NCBI GenBank assembly: GCA_030681035.1
Contig: JAUXUI010000089.1
Location: 1 to 48,767, forward strand
Length of the DNA: 48,767 bases
Source of the DNA: Lysobacteraceae bacterium
Lineage (GTDB): Bacteria > Pseudomonadota > Gammaproteobacteria > Xanthomonadales > Xanthomonadaceae
Direction: 5' to 3'
Both the position numbers and the translations under genes were made by a program. The notes beneath the pieces were generated by a model. It did not search any database. It was not told where the DNA came from and saw only the letters and a list, made by a program, of their open reading frames with translations. The stretch's first letter is position 1. Each line of letters opens with the position of its first letter. Shown one piece after another: positions 33,817 to 42,004 of the stretch.

Positions 33817-35004
33817 CTAGAAATAAAGACTTGCGCGCAACTGATACACATTCACCGATTCATCAACACCGCGTCGATTCGGTCGCAGCAGCGCACGGGT
33901 GTAATTGGCCGACAACCCGAGATTGCGGTTCAGGTACCAGTTGAGCCCGGCACTGTAATTGCGGCCTTGGCCGCCGCTGATATCCGCATCGTCCAGATCC
34001 AGCTGGCTGTAGCGCGCCACCAGTTCCAGCGCACCCCATCGCGATTTCGGGCGCAATGCACCGAGCAACCCGCTGCTGCTCGAATAGCGTCGCTTCTCGC
34101 CAGTCAACACGTAGCCCGCCTGTACGTAGCCACCCGCAAATTGCACGTCCGTGGCGGCCCGGCGATTGACATCCATATGCACGTATTCAGCTTGTGCCCA
34201 TACGTTGCGATAACGCCACAGCCCTTCAAGCCCATAGGCGACAAAGGAGTCGGCATTGAGCATGCGCCCGCTGTCGAGCAGCGCCGCATCCGCTACCCCG
34301 CTTTCCGGACGGGTGCGCAAGCGCAGCTCGCTGCCAGCATCCAGCGAGCGTTGTTGAAATGACGCGCCAAAGTGCAGTGTGCGGTAGCGCCGATTCAGTG
34401 GCGCAAAAGAAATTCGCGCCAACGGCCCCTGGCCGGACGCGTTGTTCTGACCGAATTGATCGTCAATTGAATCGGTGAAGTAGCCCAGGCTGGCGGTCCA
34501 GCCATCGTGCGCATAGCGCCCCTGCACGCCGGTGAGAAAGCTCGGCGTCAACGCCGACATCAACGAACGCTCCATCAGTGGCAGCGTGTTGGAGCTTTGC
34601 TGCTCCTCCATGCTCAATGGCGCAATCATGTTGCCTGCCGACAAGCGCACGTGTTTGATGCCGCCATAGGCCAGCCAGAGGTTCTTCCAGCCTGTCGAAG
34701 TGCCGCCGACATCGTTTTCTGCCTTGAACGAGAAGTCATCGCCAAGCCGGCCGGACAGCGCAAGGCGCAAGCGGCGAATATCGGCGTTGTCGCTGATCGG
34801 CGTGACATCTTGATCGAACCAGGCGGCATCGTAATGCAGCCGGCCACCGAAACTCAGGCGCAGATCGCCGTCTGGGCTGCGATAACGCAGGCCGCGATGA
34901 TCGGCCTTTACCGTGTCGGCTGCAGCTGCCGGAACGACACTTGTCAGCAAGGCGATTACTGACAAAACAGCAAGCACTTTGCCACCATCAATCGACACAC
35001 TCAT
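33817..35004 (-). CDS. OprP/OprO-type porin
   Basis: 395 residues. The signal peptide ends near AAAA-DT (about residue 29). Alternating beta-strand pattern follows, with conserved porin blocks: LRLSFGGRLHYDAAWF, NADIRRLRLALSGRLGDDFSFKAENDV, WKNLWLAYGGI and the C-terminal strand VYQLRASLYF ending in Phe, the outer-membrane insertion signal. The family (phosphate-selective porin O/P) forms 16-stranded trimeric channels for phosphate, polyphosphate or other anions. The substrate here is not predictable. Its ATG overlaps the hydrolase stop (ATGA at 35001-35004), so it is part of the operon. No pho box was identified. Confidence 0.88.
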   Translation of the reverse strand: MSVSIDGGKVLAVLSVIALLTSVVPAAAADTVKADHRGLRYRSPDGDLRLSFGGRLHYDAAWFDQDVTPISDNADIRRLRLALSGRLGDDFSFKAENDVGGTSTGWKNLWLAYGGIKHVRLSAGNMIAPLSMEEQQSSNTLPLMERSLMSALTPSFLTGVQGRYAHDGWTASLGYFTDSIDDQFGQNNASGQGPLARISFAPLNRRYRTLHFGASFQQRSLDAGSELRLRTRPESGVADAALLDSGRMLNADSFVAYGLEGLWRYRNVWAQAEYVHMDVNRRAATDVQFAGGYVQAGYVLTGEKRRYSSSSGLLGALRPKSRWGALELVARYSQLDLDDADISGGQGRNYSAGLNWYLNRNLGLSANYTRALLRPNRRGVDESVNVYQLRASLYF

Positions 35005-35846
35005 GCCGCATCTCCATCACAAAACAGAAACTCGGCAACCTGTTCGCCAAGGCCGTGGCGCAACATCGCCTCGGAAAAATCGTGCCCGGCGCCGGGCAAG
35101 CGCAGAAACTCGGCACCACTTACCACGCCGAGAGCTGCCGCGCGCTCATGCAGCGCCTTCACATAACGTTGGCCACGGCCGATGCGCGTGCGCCCTTGCT
35201 GGCGCCGGATGTCCGGACTCTGGTTGAGCGCCGCATCGCAGCGGTTATCGCGGCTGCCGACGATGACTTGGATCGGTAGACGCAAATATGACGGCAGTTG
35301 CTCGGCAACGCTGGTATGCGCACCCTCGCCGATGCCGCGTGGGTACGGAACATCCGAATCAGGGAATGTGTACCAGCCAGCGGCACCCATCACCAGACGG
35401 CGGAACCGCGCCGGCTTGCGCATTGCATAGCGATGCAGGAATTGCGCGCCACCGGAAAACCCGAAGCCGTACATCGCCGACAGATCGATTGCGTAACGCG
35501 CCTGCATATCATCGAGCAGCGTATCCATGGCTGCTTCCGGCTGCGCCCAACGCTGATTCCTGAATCCGAGCGTCTGGTAACGCGGAAACAGCGCGCGCGA
35601 AAACAGCGGAGCAACCAGAATGGTCTGGTGCTTCTCGGCCAATGCTGCAAAGCGCAGCACATGCTCGGCGGCATTGCGGGTGATGCCATGCACCAGCACG
35701 GATGTACGCGCATCGCGGATGCCGGCATTGGGTATGTAGATAAACGCACCGAAACCAGGCAGTGCATCCAGCGCATGAAAAAACATGCGCCCGCATGGCA
35801 TCGTACACGACCCAATCATGGCGGCAGCGGCTTGGCCATCACTCAT
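35001..35846 (-). CDS. Alpha/beta hydrolase (esterase/PHB depolymerase-like)
   Basis: 281 residues. The nucleophile elbow is GFSGGAQF (GxSxG). An acid/His end is suggested by GSRDNRCD and GAGHDFSEAM, where the catalytic His would lie. The N-terminal GAFIYIPNAGIRDARTSVLVHGITRNAAEH has the oxyanion HG motif. No clear signal peptide is seen, so it is probably cytoplasmic. Resemblance is to esterase D/PHB-depolymerase-like hydrolases, and the substrate is unknown. The start overlaps the ABC exporter stop by 4 bp, and its stop overlaps the porin start by 4 bp. Such tight coupling suggests a shared process with the exporter. Confidence 0.85.
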   Translation of the reverse strand: MSDGQAAAAMIGSCTMPCGRMFFHALDALPGFGAFIYIPNAGIRDARTSVLVHGITRNAAEHVLRFAALAEKHQTILVAPLFSRALFPRYQTLGFRNQRWAQPEAAMDTLLDDMQARYAIDLSAMYGFGFSGGAQFLHRYAMRKPARFRRLVMGAAGWYTFPDSDVPYPRGIGEGAHTSVAEQLPSYLRLPIQVIVGSRDNRCDAALNQSPDIRRQQGRTRIGRGQRYVKALHERAAALGVVSGAEFLRLPGAGHDFSEAMLRHGLGEQVAEFLFCDGDAA

Positions 35847-37558
35847 TTTGATCGCTCCCCATGATCGATGCGGGCCTGCGCCAACAACGTCACACCGGCG
35901 CTGTTCTTGCTGGTGGCCTGCACCGCTGTCAGTCGTCCGTTATCCATGTGCCACAACCAATCGACACGAATCGATACGTCATCACGGTGGGTGGCGAGCA
36001 TCACCGTGCCGGGAAACTCGGCAATCACGTGATCCAGAATTGCCCGACTGTCGCTGTCGAGATTGGCGTCGGCTTCATCAAGAATCAGTATCTGTGGCTC
36101 GCCCAACAATGCCCTTGCCAGCATGATGCGATAGCGCTCGCCGGTGGAAAGATTGTTGCCTCCTTCACCGATGCGCGACCTCAAACCCGCAGGCCACTGT
36201 GCCGCCATGCGATCCAGGCCACAGCGTTGGCAAACTACTGCGAACGCATCGGCGCTGACCGATGATTTGCGAAACCGCACATTGTGCTCAACCGAACCGC
36301 GATACAGCGGCAAATCGGGTGAAACCCAGCCGATTGCGCGCCGCAACGAGTTCAGATTGACTGCTGAAACATCCTGTCCGTCGATACGCACCGTGCCCGA
36401 ATCCGGATCAAGCAGGCGGCCAACCAGACTGAGCAACGTGGATTTTCCGGCGCCATTGGCACCCACAACCGCGACCCGCGAACCAGCGGGGACCCGCGCG
36501 GAGACGTCGTGCAGCGAACCGCGCACACTGACCGCATCAAAAACGATTTCAGCGCCCGCAATCCGCAGCATCGGCGCGCCGCGCGGCGAGCGAATGGCTG
36601 GGCCAAGCGCCAGCAAGGTACGCACTTTTTCGCGGGCAACCTGCGCTGAGCGCCAATACGCGTACGTTCTGCCGAGATTGCGAATCGGCGCAACCAGCAA
36701 TGCGACCACGCTCATCGCTGCAATCACATCACCCGCGCTTGCGCCACCGCTGCGAACAATCCAGACGCCGAGCACCAACGCACCCGCGCTGGCCCATGCA
36801 GCGGTCAGCAATGCGATTGCCTGCAGTGCGCCTGTTACGTTTGCTTGCGCAATGACTGCATCGCGCAGACGGCGTGCGCGACGCGCGAGGCGCTGCAACA
36901 TCCTCCATCGACGGCCAAAGACCTGTATGCCGGCCATGCCGGCGAGCGTCTCGCCCACATGCCCTGCCAGCAACGCGCGCTGACGACGGGCTTGACGCAC
37001 CGCCGATTCCATCGGCGGCCCAAGCAACACCGTCAACACGGCACCAAACACCACCGCCAGCAATACCACCAGTGCCAGATACGCGTTGAGTACGGCGAGC
37101 AATACCAATGTCACGCTGATCATCAGCGCCGCGACGGTAAGCCGCGCAATACCAAGCGATATCCATTGCCGGATCGCGGTGAGGTCGCTGACAAAACGCA
37201 GAAACAAGCCACCGCGCCGGCGGCGGCCAAGCACACGCGGTGGCAAACGGGTGACGTGCTCCAATAATCGCCCACGCAGCGCCAGCGCGTAATCCTGGCC
37301 CAGACGCTCGGCATCAACACTCTCGCGCCAGCGCAAACCGGCAGAAACGACCGCCACCGCAAACAGCATTGCGGCTGAAAGCGACAGCGGTATTGCGCCA
37401 ACCAAGGCGTGCAATAAATGCTGGTCAACAATATTGCGCACCGCCAAGGCAGCCGCAAACGCCATCACCCCTTGTGCGAAACCATTGGCAATCAGTTGCA
37501 CAAGCAGCCAACGGCGCGCACCGACAAACAGCGCCGGCAAGGCGTGTTTAACGGCCAT
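35843..37558 (-). CDS. ABC exporter, fused permease and ATPase
   Basis: 571 residues. An N-terminal type-1 exporter membrane domain (about 15-310, six helices) is followed by an ATPase domain. Walker A is GANGAGKST, Walker B is ILILDEADANLD and the switch His is ATHRDD. The signature is LSTGER instead of LSGGQ. The Q-loop region reads GWVSPDLPLYRGSV, an MsbA/lipid-exporter-like form in which the usual Gln is replaced. These changes recall divergent half-exporters for peptides or lipids. As a half-transporter it should homodimerise. It overlaps the upstream P-loop gene by 11 bp and the hydrolase by 4 bp. Confidence 0.9.
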   Translation of the reverse strand: MAVKHALPALFVGARRWLLVQLIANGFAQGVMAFAAALAVRNIVDQHLLHALVGAIPLSLSAAMLFAVAVVSAGLRWRESVDAERLGQDYALALRGRLLEHVTRLPPRVLGRRRRGGLFLRFVSDLTAIRQWISLGIARLTVAALMISVTLVLLAVLNAYLALVVLLAVVFGAVLTVLLGPPMESAVRQARRQRALLAGHVGETLAGMAGIQVFGRRWRMLQRLARRARRLRDAVIAQANVTGALQAIALLTAAWASAGALVLGVWIVRSGGASAGDVIAAMSVVALLVAPIRNLGRTYAYWRSAQVAREKVRTLLALGPAIRSPRGAPMLRIAGAEIVFDAVSVRGSLHDVSARVPAGSRVAVVGANGAGKSTLLSLVGRLLDPDSGTVRIDGQDVSAVNLNSLRRAIGWVSPDLPLYRGSVEHNVRFRKSSVSADAFAVVCQRCGLDRMAAQWPAGLRSRIGEGGNNLSTGERYRIMLARALLGEPQILILDEADANLDSDSRAILDHVIAEFPGTVMLATHRDDVSIRVDWLWHMDNGRLTAVQATSKNSAGVTLLAQARIDHGERSK

Positions 37559-38684
37559 TAGCCAGTGCCTTGGTCAGTCGAGGATGCGCTGAAAACACCA
37601 AAGGCGTACAAAAATCCGGATTGCACAGCATGTCGATGGTTAACACAGCAACGCCGCTGGCCTGTTGCGCTTCGCTGGATGCCAGTGGCGAAGCGCTTAT
37701 TGCCCCACTGATACCAAGCAGCGGCAGGTCCATCGCGGTAACCATCGCAACGCCGGCCACCGCGCTCATGGCATCGGGCGCAGCGAAGATCACCGCATCA
37801 ACCCACTGCCGGAACAGATCGGAACGCAGCAATTGGCTGGTCTCGCGTTGATACAGGCCATCGGCCACTTCCACGATCACCACATCTGCGCCCGAGTCGG
37901 TGGCGTGCGCCATCAGGCTGCGAAAGACCCGCCGAACCTCGGCAGGCGCGATGCCGCAGGTGGAAACCAGGCCGGCATCGGTGAAATCAAGCACCGGCGA
38001 GGCGCCGGCATCCGCCATGAACCACACATCGGCACCGGAACCGGTGCCGGTCACCTTGGTTGCGGCAACGCGCAGGCCGCCGGCAACCAGGCCGCGGATG
38101 AGATACGCGGCGGTGGTGGTCTTGCCGGCATTCATCGACGAACCGATGACCGCGATTACCTGCGGTCGGCGCGCCGGTTCGTCAGCACGATGCGGCAGCG
38201 CTGCGTCACGAACATTGAGCACGTTGCCATTGCCGTCGGCCAGCAAGCCTAAGGGAACAATGGCAGTTGCCCGTCGCATTGATGCGTGATGAGACACCAC
38301 TCGCCCGGCCAAACCACCGCTGGCAGCAAGTGCGCATGGCCCCAGATCATCCGGCACCTCCACCGTGAATTGATCGGGGGCATAACGCGCGCCAAAGCAA
38401 ACGATGATTTCATCGCCAACGAACAAGCGCGAGCGGCGACCATCCGCAAGTTCGATCCGTGGGTGCTGACCGAGCCTATCAACACGCGCAAGCACCAGGT
38501 CACCGGCAGATGGCCGCACTTCACCTGCAACCAAACCCTTGCATTTGGACAAATCAACGCGTCGCGTATTAAACGCTGCCTTGGCGCGGGCGATGCGTTG
38601 ACGGGATACACGCTCGGACAACGCATGTTGTTCCGCAGCACACTGCACGACTGCATGTATTTCCATCTCGTGTGTTTTTGGCAT
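37548..38684 (-). CDS. P-loop NTPase of SIMIBI/DUF1611-like type, first gene of the ABC-porin-protease operon
   Basis: 378 residues from ATG 38684 (MPKTHEMEIHAVV), with AAGGAT upstream. A ~170-residue N-terminal domain of unknown fold, rich in beta-strand-like segments (LVAGEVRPSAGDLVLARVDR, FVGDEIIVCFGAR), precedes a P-loop domain. Its phosphate loop is GSSMNAGKTT at 181-190, with a Walker-B-like VIVEVADGLYQRE near 268-280. ATKVTGTGSGADVWFMADAG resembles the substrate-binding strand of dethiobiotin synthetase, MobB or DUF1611 ATPases. I cannot name the reaction. Its last codons overlap the exporter gene by 11 bp. Confidence 0.65.
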   Translation of the reverse strand: MPKTHEMEIHAVVQCAAEQHALSERVSRQRIARAKAAFNTRRVDLSKCKGLVAGEVRPSAGDLVLARVDRLGQHPRIELADGRRSRLFVGDEIIVCFGARYAPDQFTVEVPDDLGPCALAASGGLAGRVVSHHASMRRATAIVPLGLLADGNGNVLNVRDAALPHRADEPARRPQVIAVIGSSMNAGKTTTAAYLIRGLVAGGLRVAATKVTGTGSGADVWFMADAGASPVLDFTDAGLVSTCGIAPAEVRRVFRSLMAHATDSGADVVIVEVADGLYQRETSQLLRSDLFRQWVDAVIFAAPDAMSAVAGVAMVTAMDLPLLGISGAISASPLASSEAQQASGVAVLTIDMLCNPDFCTPLVFSAHPRLTKALANGR

Positions 38685-39280
38685 GGTTGATCCTTGGTGT
38701 TCGAAACAGTTTTTCAGGTAAACCCACCACCGCAACTGCACATGGCGGCCTGCAGTGGCTTTGCTCAGGCTTTCATGAGATCAAGCAGTTGAGCTTGCGG
38801 GACGATTAATGCATTCGCGATACCCCCCGCACATCGCACTCATCGACCATTCATCAACCACACAACGAACCAACAGCCCGGGTTTATCCTGTCCGGGTCA
38901 GCAGATCATACAAATCGTTTTCTTGTGACAAGCCGATGTCACTCTTGGCAATTGCCCGTCACGCAAAAAAGTGCCTGTGCACCGGGAGCAGGGAATTGCC
39001 CTGATAACGGGGGGTCACGGGGCACCCAGGCGCGGGGAAACGCCTCGATGCACAGGCATGGCGCAGCTTAAGGCCTCAACCTTGGTTCAACCTTAAGGCT
39101 GCTGGCCGAGGTGGCGGATGGTGAATCGGCGCAGCCGAATGCCAGCCCGGCGACGCGCCAAACTCAGCGTCCGTGCGGGTTGCCATGCGTCAATGGCATA
39201 ATGGGCGTTTACCTTCGCGCCGATTCGGCGGGCCCGCTCTGGGCCCGTGCCGGCGCGAGCGCACTGCCCCGGAGTTCACC
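38685..39280. other. Divergent intergenic region between the P-loop operon and ettA
   Basis: ~596 bp without protein genes, unusually rich in hairpins: CCCGG/CCGGG near 38881, GTGAC/GTCAC (38925-38942), the palindrome GGCAATTGCC (38947-38956) and the structured element 38965-39105. It must hold promoters for both directions. Confidence 0.6.
38965..39105 (-). ncRNA. Candidate structured leader or small RNA ending in a terminator
   Basis: TGCCTGTGCA (38972-38981) pairs perfectly with TGCACAGGCA (39049-39058). The enclosed 67 nt hold three small hairpins: CAGGG/CCCTG (38989-39003), GGGT/ACCC (about 39013-39027) and AGGCG/CGCCT (about 39028-39045). On the minus strand the closing stem is followed by U6 (38970-38965), like an intrinsic terminator. 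A separate ~11-bp stem with one bulge lies at 39063-39102 (GCAGCTTAAGG with CCTTAAGGCTGC). Read on the minus strand it could be an attenuating leader 280 bp upstream of the P-loop gene, or an independent sRNA. No known riboswitch consensus or 6S, tRNA or SRP signature was recognised. Confidence 0.4.
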
Positions 39281-40942
39281 ATGCAGTACATCTACACCAT
39301 GATTGGCGTCAGCAAGACCGTGCCGCCGAAGCGCCAGATCATCAAGGACATCTCGCTGAGCTTCTTCCCCGGCGCCAAAATCGGCCTGCTGGGTTTGAAT
39401 GGCGCCGGCAAATCGACCGTGCTGCGGATCATGGCCGGCGTCGATACCGATTTCCAGGGCGAGGCGCGGGCGCAGCCGGACATCAAGATCGGCTATCTGG
39501 AACAGGAGCCACGGCTCAATCCCGAGCACAACGTACGCGAAGCGGTGGAGGAAGGCGTCGGCGAAGTGCTGACCGCGCAGGTGGAACTGGACAAGGTCTA
39601 CGCCGCCTACGGCGAGCCGGATGCGGATTTCGACAAGCTGGCTGCGGTGCAGGCACGGCTGGAGGCGATCCTCGCCACCAACGATGCCCACCTGCTGGAA
39701 CAACAACTGGAAGTGGCTGCCGATGCCCTGCGCCTGCCGCCGTGGGAAGCGCAGATCGCCAATCTGTCGGGCGGCGAGAAGCGCCGCGTGGCGCTGTGCC
39801 GCCTGCTGCTGTCCAAGCCCGACATGCTGCTGCTTGATGAGCCCACCAACCATCTGGATGCCGAGTCGGTGGAGTGGCTGGAGCAGTTTCTGGCGCGTTA
39901 CCCCGGCACCGTGGTGGCGGTAACGCATGATCGCTACTTCCTCGACAACGCCGCCGAGTGGATTCTCGAACTTGATCGCGGCCGCGGCATTCCGTGGAAG
40001 GGCAACTACTCGCAGTGGCTGGAGCAGAAACAGGAACGCCTGAAACAGGAAGATTCGCAGGAAAAAGCGCGGCAAAAGGCGATTTCCAAAGAACTGGAAT
40101 GGTCGCGGCAAAATGCGCGTGGTGGCCGCACCAAGGGCAAGGCGCGGCTGGCGCGGCTGGAAGAATTGCAGTCCAGCGATTACCAGCGCCGCAACGAGAC
40201 CAACGAGATTTTCATTCCACCCGGTGAGCGCCTCGGCAACAACGTGATCGAGCTCAAGAACGTGAGCAAGCGCTTCGGCGACCGCCTGCTGTTCGATGAG
40301 CTGAGCTTTGCGATTCCGCCCGGCGCCATTGTCGGCATCATCGGCCCCAACGGTGCCGGCAAATCGACCCTGTTCAAGCTGATTACCGGCGCGGAAACCG
40401 CGGATTCGGGCGAGGTCAGCGTCGGCCCGTCAGTGAAGCTGGCCTACGTCGATCAGAGCCGCGATACGCTGGAAGGCAACAAGAACGTGTGGCAGGAAGT
40501 ATCCGGCGGCTCCGACATCCTCACCATCAATGGCGTCGAAATCCAGTCGCGCGCCTACATTGGCCGCTTCAACTTCAAGGGCCAGGACCAGCAGAAAATG
40601 GTCGGCACCTTGTCTGGCGGTGAACGTGGTCGCCTGCATCTGGCCAAGACCCTGTTGCAGGGTGGCAATGTGCTGCTGCTCGATGAGCCGTCGAACGATC
40701 TGGATATCGAAACCCTGCGTGCGCTGGAAGACGCGTTGCTGGAGTTCCCCGGCTGCGTGATGGTGATCTCGCATGACCGCTGGTTCCTGGATCGCATCTG
40801 CACCCATATCCTGGCGTTTGAAGGCGACTCGCATGTCGAGTTCTTCCCCGGCAACTACCGCGAGTACGAGGACGACAAGAAGCGTCGCCTCGGCGAGGAA
40901 GGCGCCAAACCGCATCGCATCCGCTACAAGGCGTTGAAGTGA
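39281..40942 (+). CDS. ettA: Energy-dependent translational throttle protein EttA
   Basis: 553 residues from ATG 39281 (MQYIYTMIGVSKTVPP), with GGAG at 39271. Two ABC ATPase domains in tandem: Walker A GLNGAGKST and GPNGAGKST; signatures LSGGEKRRVAL and LSGGERGRL; Walker B LLLDEPTNHLD and LLLDEPSNDLD. The charged P-site tRNA-interaction linker region lies near 240-305 (QKQERLKQEDSQEKARQKAI). ABC-F EttA gates entry into elongation according to ADP/ATP ratio on the ribosome E site. The C-terminal tail HRIRYKALK is typical. The gene is divergent from the P-loop operon. Confidence 0.97.
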   Translation: MQYIYTMIGVSKTVPPKRQIIKDISLSFFPGAKIGLLGLNGAGKSTVLRIMAGVDTDFQGEARAQPDIKIGYLEQEPRLNPEHNVREAVEEGVGEVLTAQVELDKVYAAYGEPDADFDKLAAVQARLEAILATNDAHLLEQQLEVAADALRLPPWEAQIANLSGGEKRRVALCRLLLSKPDMLLLDEPTNHLDAESVEWLEQFLARYPGTVVAVTHDRYFLDNAAEWILELDRGRGIPWKGNYSQWLEQKQERLKQEDSQEKARQKAISKELEWSRQNARGGRTKGKARLARLEELQSSDYQRRNETNEIFIPPGERLGNNVIELKNVSKRFGDRLLFDELSFAIPPGAIVGIIGPNGAGKSTLFKLITGAETADSGEVSVGPSVKLAYVDQSRDTLEGNKNVWQEVSGGSDILTINGVEIQSRAYIGRFNFKGQDQQKMVGTLSGGERGRLHLAKTLLQGGNVLLLDEPSNDLDIETLRALEDALLEFPGCVMVISHDRWFLDRICTHILAFEGDSHVEFFPGNYREYEDDKKRRLGEEGAKPHRIRYKALK

Positions 40943-40949
40943 CGAAAGC

Positions 40950-40975
40950 CGGGACCCGGGACCCGGGACCCGGGA
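40950..40975. repeat. GGGACCC heptamer tandem (3.5 copies)
   Basis: Three GGGACCC units plus GGGA in the spacer after ettA. The reverse-complementary array occurs at 41125-41157, so the two could pair across about 150 nt. Confidence 0.85.
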
Positions 40976-41124
40976 AGAGCACGGTTTCGTCGCGCGCATG
41001 CCCACGTTGGCAGATCGGATGAAGCGCCGAAGATGCCGAACCGCCACCGCGCGATGTCATGGCACTACGGTAGGGTGGCGGTGGGGTGGCGTTGCACTTC
41101 GGTATCCATGCAGCGCATGCTTTT

Positions 41125-41160
41125 CCGGGTCCCGAGGTCCCGGGTCCCGGGTCCCGATCC
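41125..41160. repeat. Inverted GGGTCCC heptamer array upstream of pyrF
   Basis: Units of CGGGTCC/CGAGGTCC form an imperfect array ending 26 bp before the pyrF start. It is inverted relative to 40950-40975 and related to the CGGGACT units at 1334. Pairing of the two arrays would create a large stem in ettA-pyrF read-through RNA. Confidence 0.8.
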
Positions 41161-41185
41161 CCGAACTTCCACGCCCGTCAAAACC

Positions 41186-42004
41186 ATGACCTTCATCCAA
41201 TCACTGCGCCAACGCTGGCTCGAAGCCAACACCCTGCTCTGTGTCGGGCTCGACCCGGAGCCCGAACGCCTGCCGGCGGTGCTGGACGATGACGCCGACG
41301 CGGTGTTCACCTTCTGCCGTGCCATCGTCGATGCCACCGCGCCCTACGTGTGCGCATTCAAGCCGCAGATCGCGCATTTCGCGGCGCTCGGCGGCGAGGA
41401 TGCGCTGCAACGGTTGATCGCGCATATCCACCACGCGCACCCTGGCATCCCGGTGATTCTCGATGCCAAGCGCGGCGATATCGGCAGCACCGCGCAGCAT
41501 TACGCCAGCGAAGCGTTCGACCGCTACCGCGCCGATGCGGTGACGGTGAACCCGTATCTTGGCCGCGATTCGGTGCAACCGTTCTTGAATCGCGCCGACA
41601 AGGGTGTGGTGGTGTTGTGCCGCACTTCCAACCCCGGCTCGGGCGAGTTTCAGGATCTGCGGATCGACGGCAAGCCGCTGTACCAGCACGTGGCGCAGCG
41701 GGTGGCACATGAGTGGAACGGCAACGGCAATTGCCTGCTGGTGATCGGCGCCACCTGGCCCGATGAACTGGCGCAGGTGCGGGCATTGGTCGGCGATCTG
41801 CCATTGCTGGTACCCGGCGTCGGTGCCCAGGGCGGCGATGTGGCCGCAGTGTTGAGCAACGGTGCCGATAGCCAGGGCAACGGCCTGGTCATCAGTTCAT
41901 CACGCGCCATTTTGTACGCCAGTGACGGCGCGGATTACGCCGGGGCCGCCGCAGCAGCGGCACTGCAACAGCGCGATGCGATCAACGCGCAGCGACCGCG
42001 TTAA
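41186..42004 (+). CDS. pyrF: Orotidine 5'-phosphate decarboxylase PyrF (type 2 subfamily)
   Basis: 272 residues from ATG 41186 (MTFIQSLRQRW). The catalytic signature ILDAKRGDIGSTA (Asp-x-Lys-x-x-Asp) is intact. The N-terminal GLDPEPERLP and the C-terminal VPGVGAQGGD and SSSRAILYA belong to the longer OMPDC group 2 rather than the ~230-residue E. coli type. It makes UMP in the last step of pyrimidine synthesis. The open frame upstream of 41186 runs through the heptamer repeats and is not coding. The gene overlaps the convergent LOG gene by 4 bp. Confidence 0.95.
   Translation: MTFIQSLRQRWLEANTLLCVGLDPEPERLPAVLDDDADAVFTFCRAIVDATAPYVCAFKPQIAHFAALGGEDALQRLIAHIHHAHPGIPVILDAKRGDIGSTAQHYASEAFDRYRADAVTVNPYLGRDSVQPFLNRADKGVVVLCRTSNPGSGEFQDLRIDGKPLYQHVAQRVAHEWNGNGNCLLVIGATWPDELAQVRALVGDLPLLVPGVGAQGGDVAAVLSNGADSQGNGLVISSSRAILYASDGADYAGAAAAAALQQRDAINAQRPR

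Noticed and set aside
38965-39058. tRNA-like cloverleaf or 6S RNA
   Set aside because: The length (~87 nt) and three hairpins suggested tRNA, but the closing stem is 10 bp and no T-loop or CCA-type features are present. 6S RNA was considered for the paired ends, but it lacks the expected bubble and its usual neighbour ygfA.
40950-41160. CRISPR-like repeats
   Set aside because: The units are 7 bp, contiguous and without spacers; no cas genes are near.
41033-41185. N-terminal extension of PyrF
   Set aside because: The frame crosses the heptamer repeats and has no family similarity; ATG 41186 gives the canonical N-terminus.
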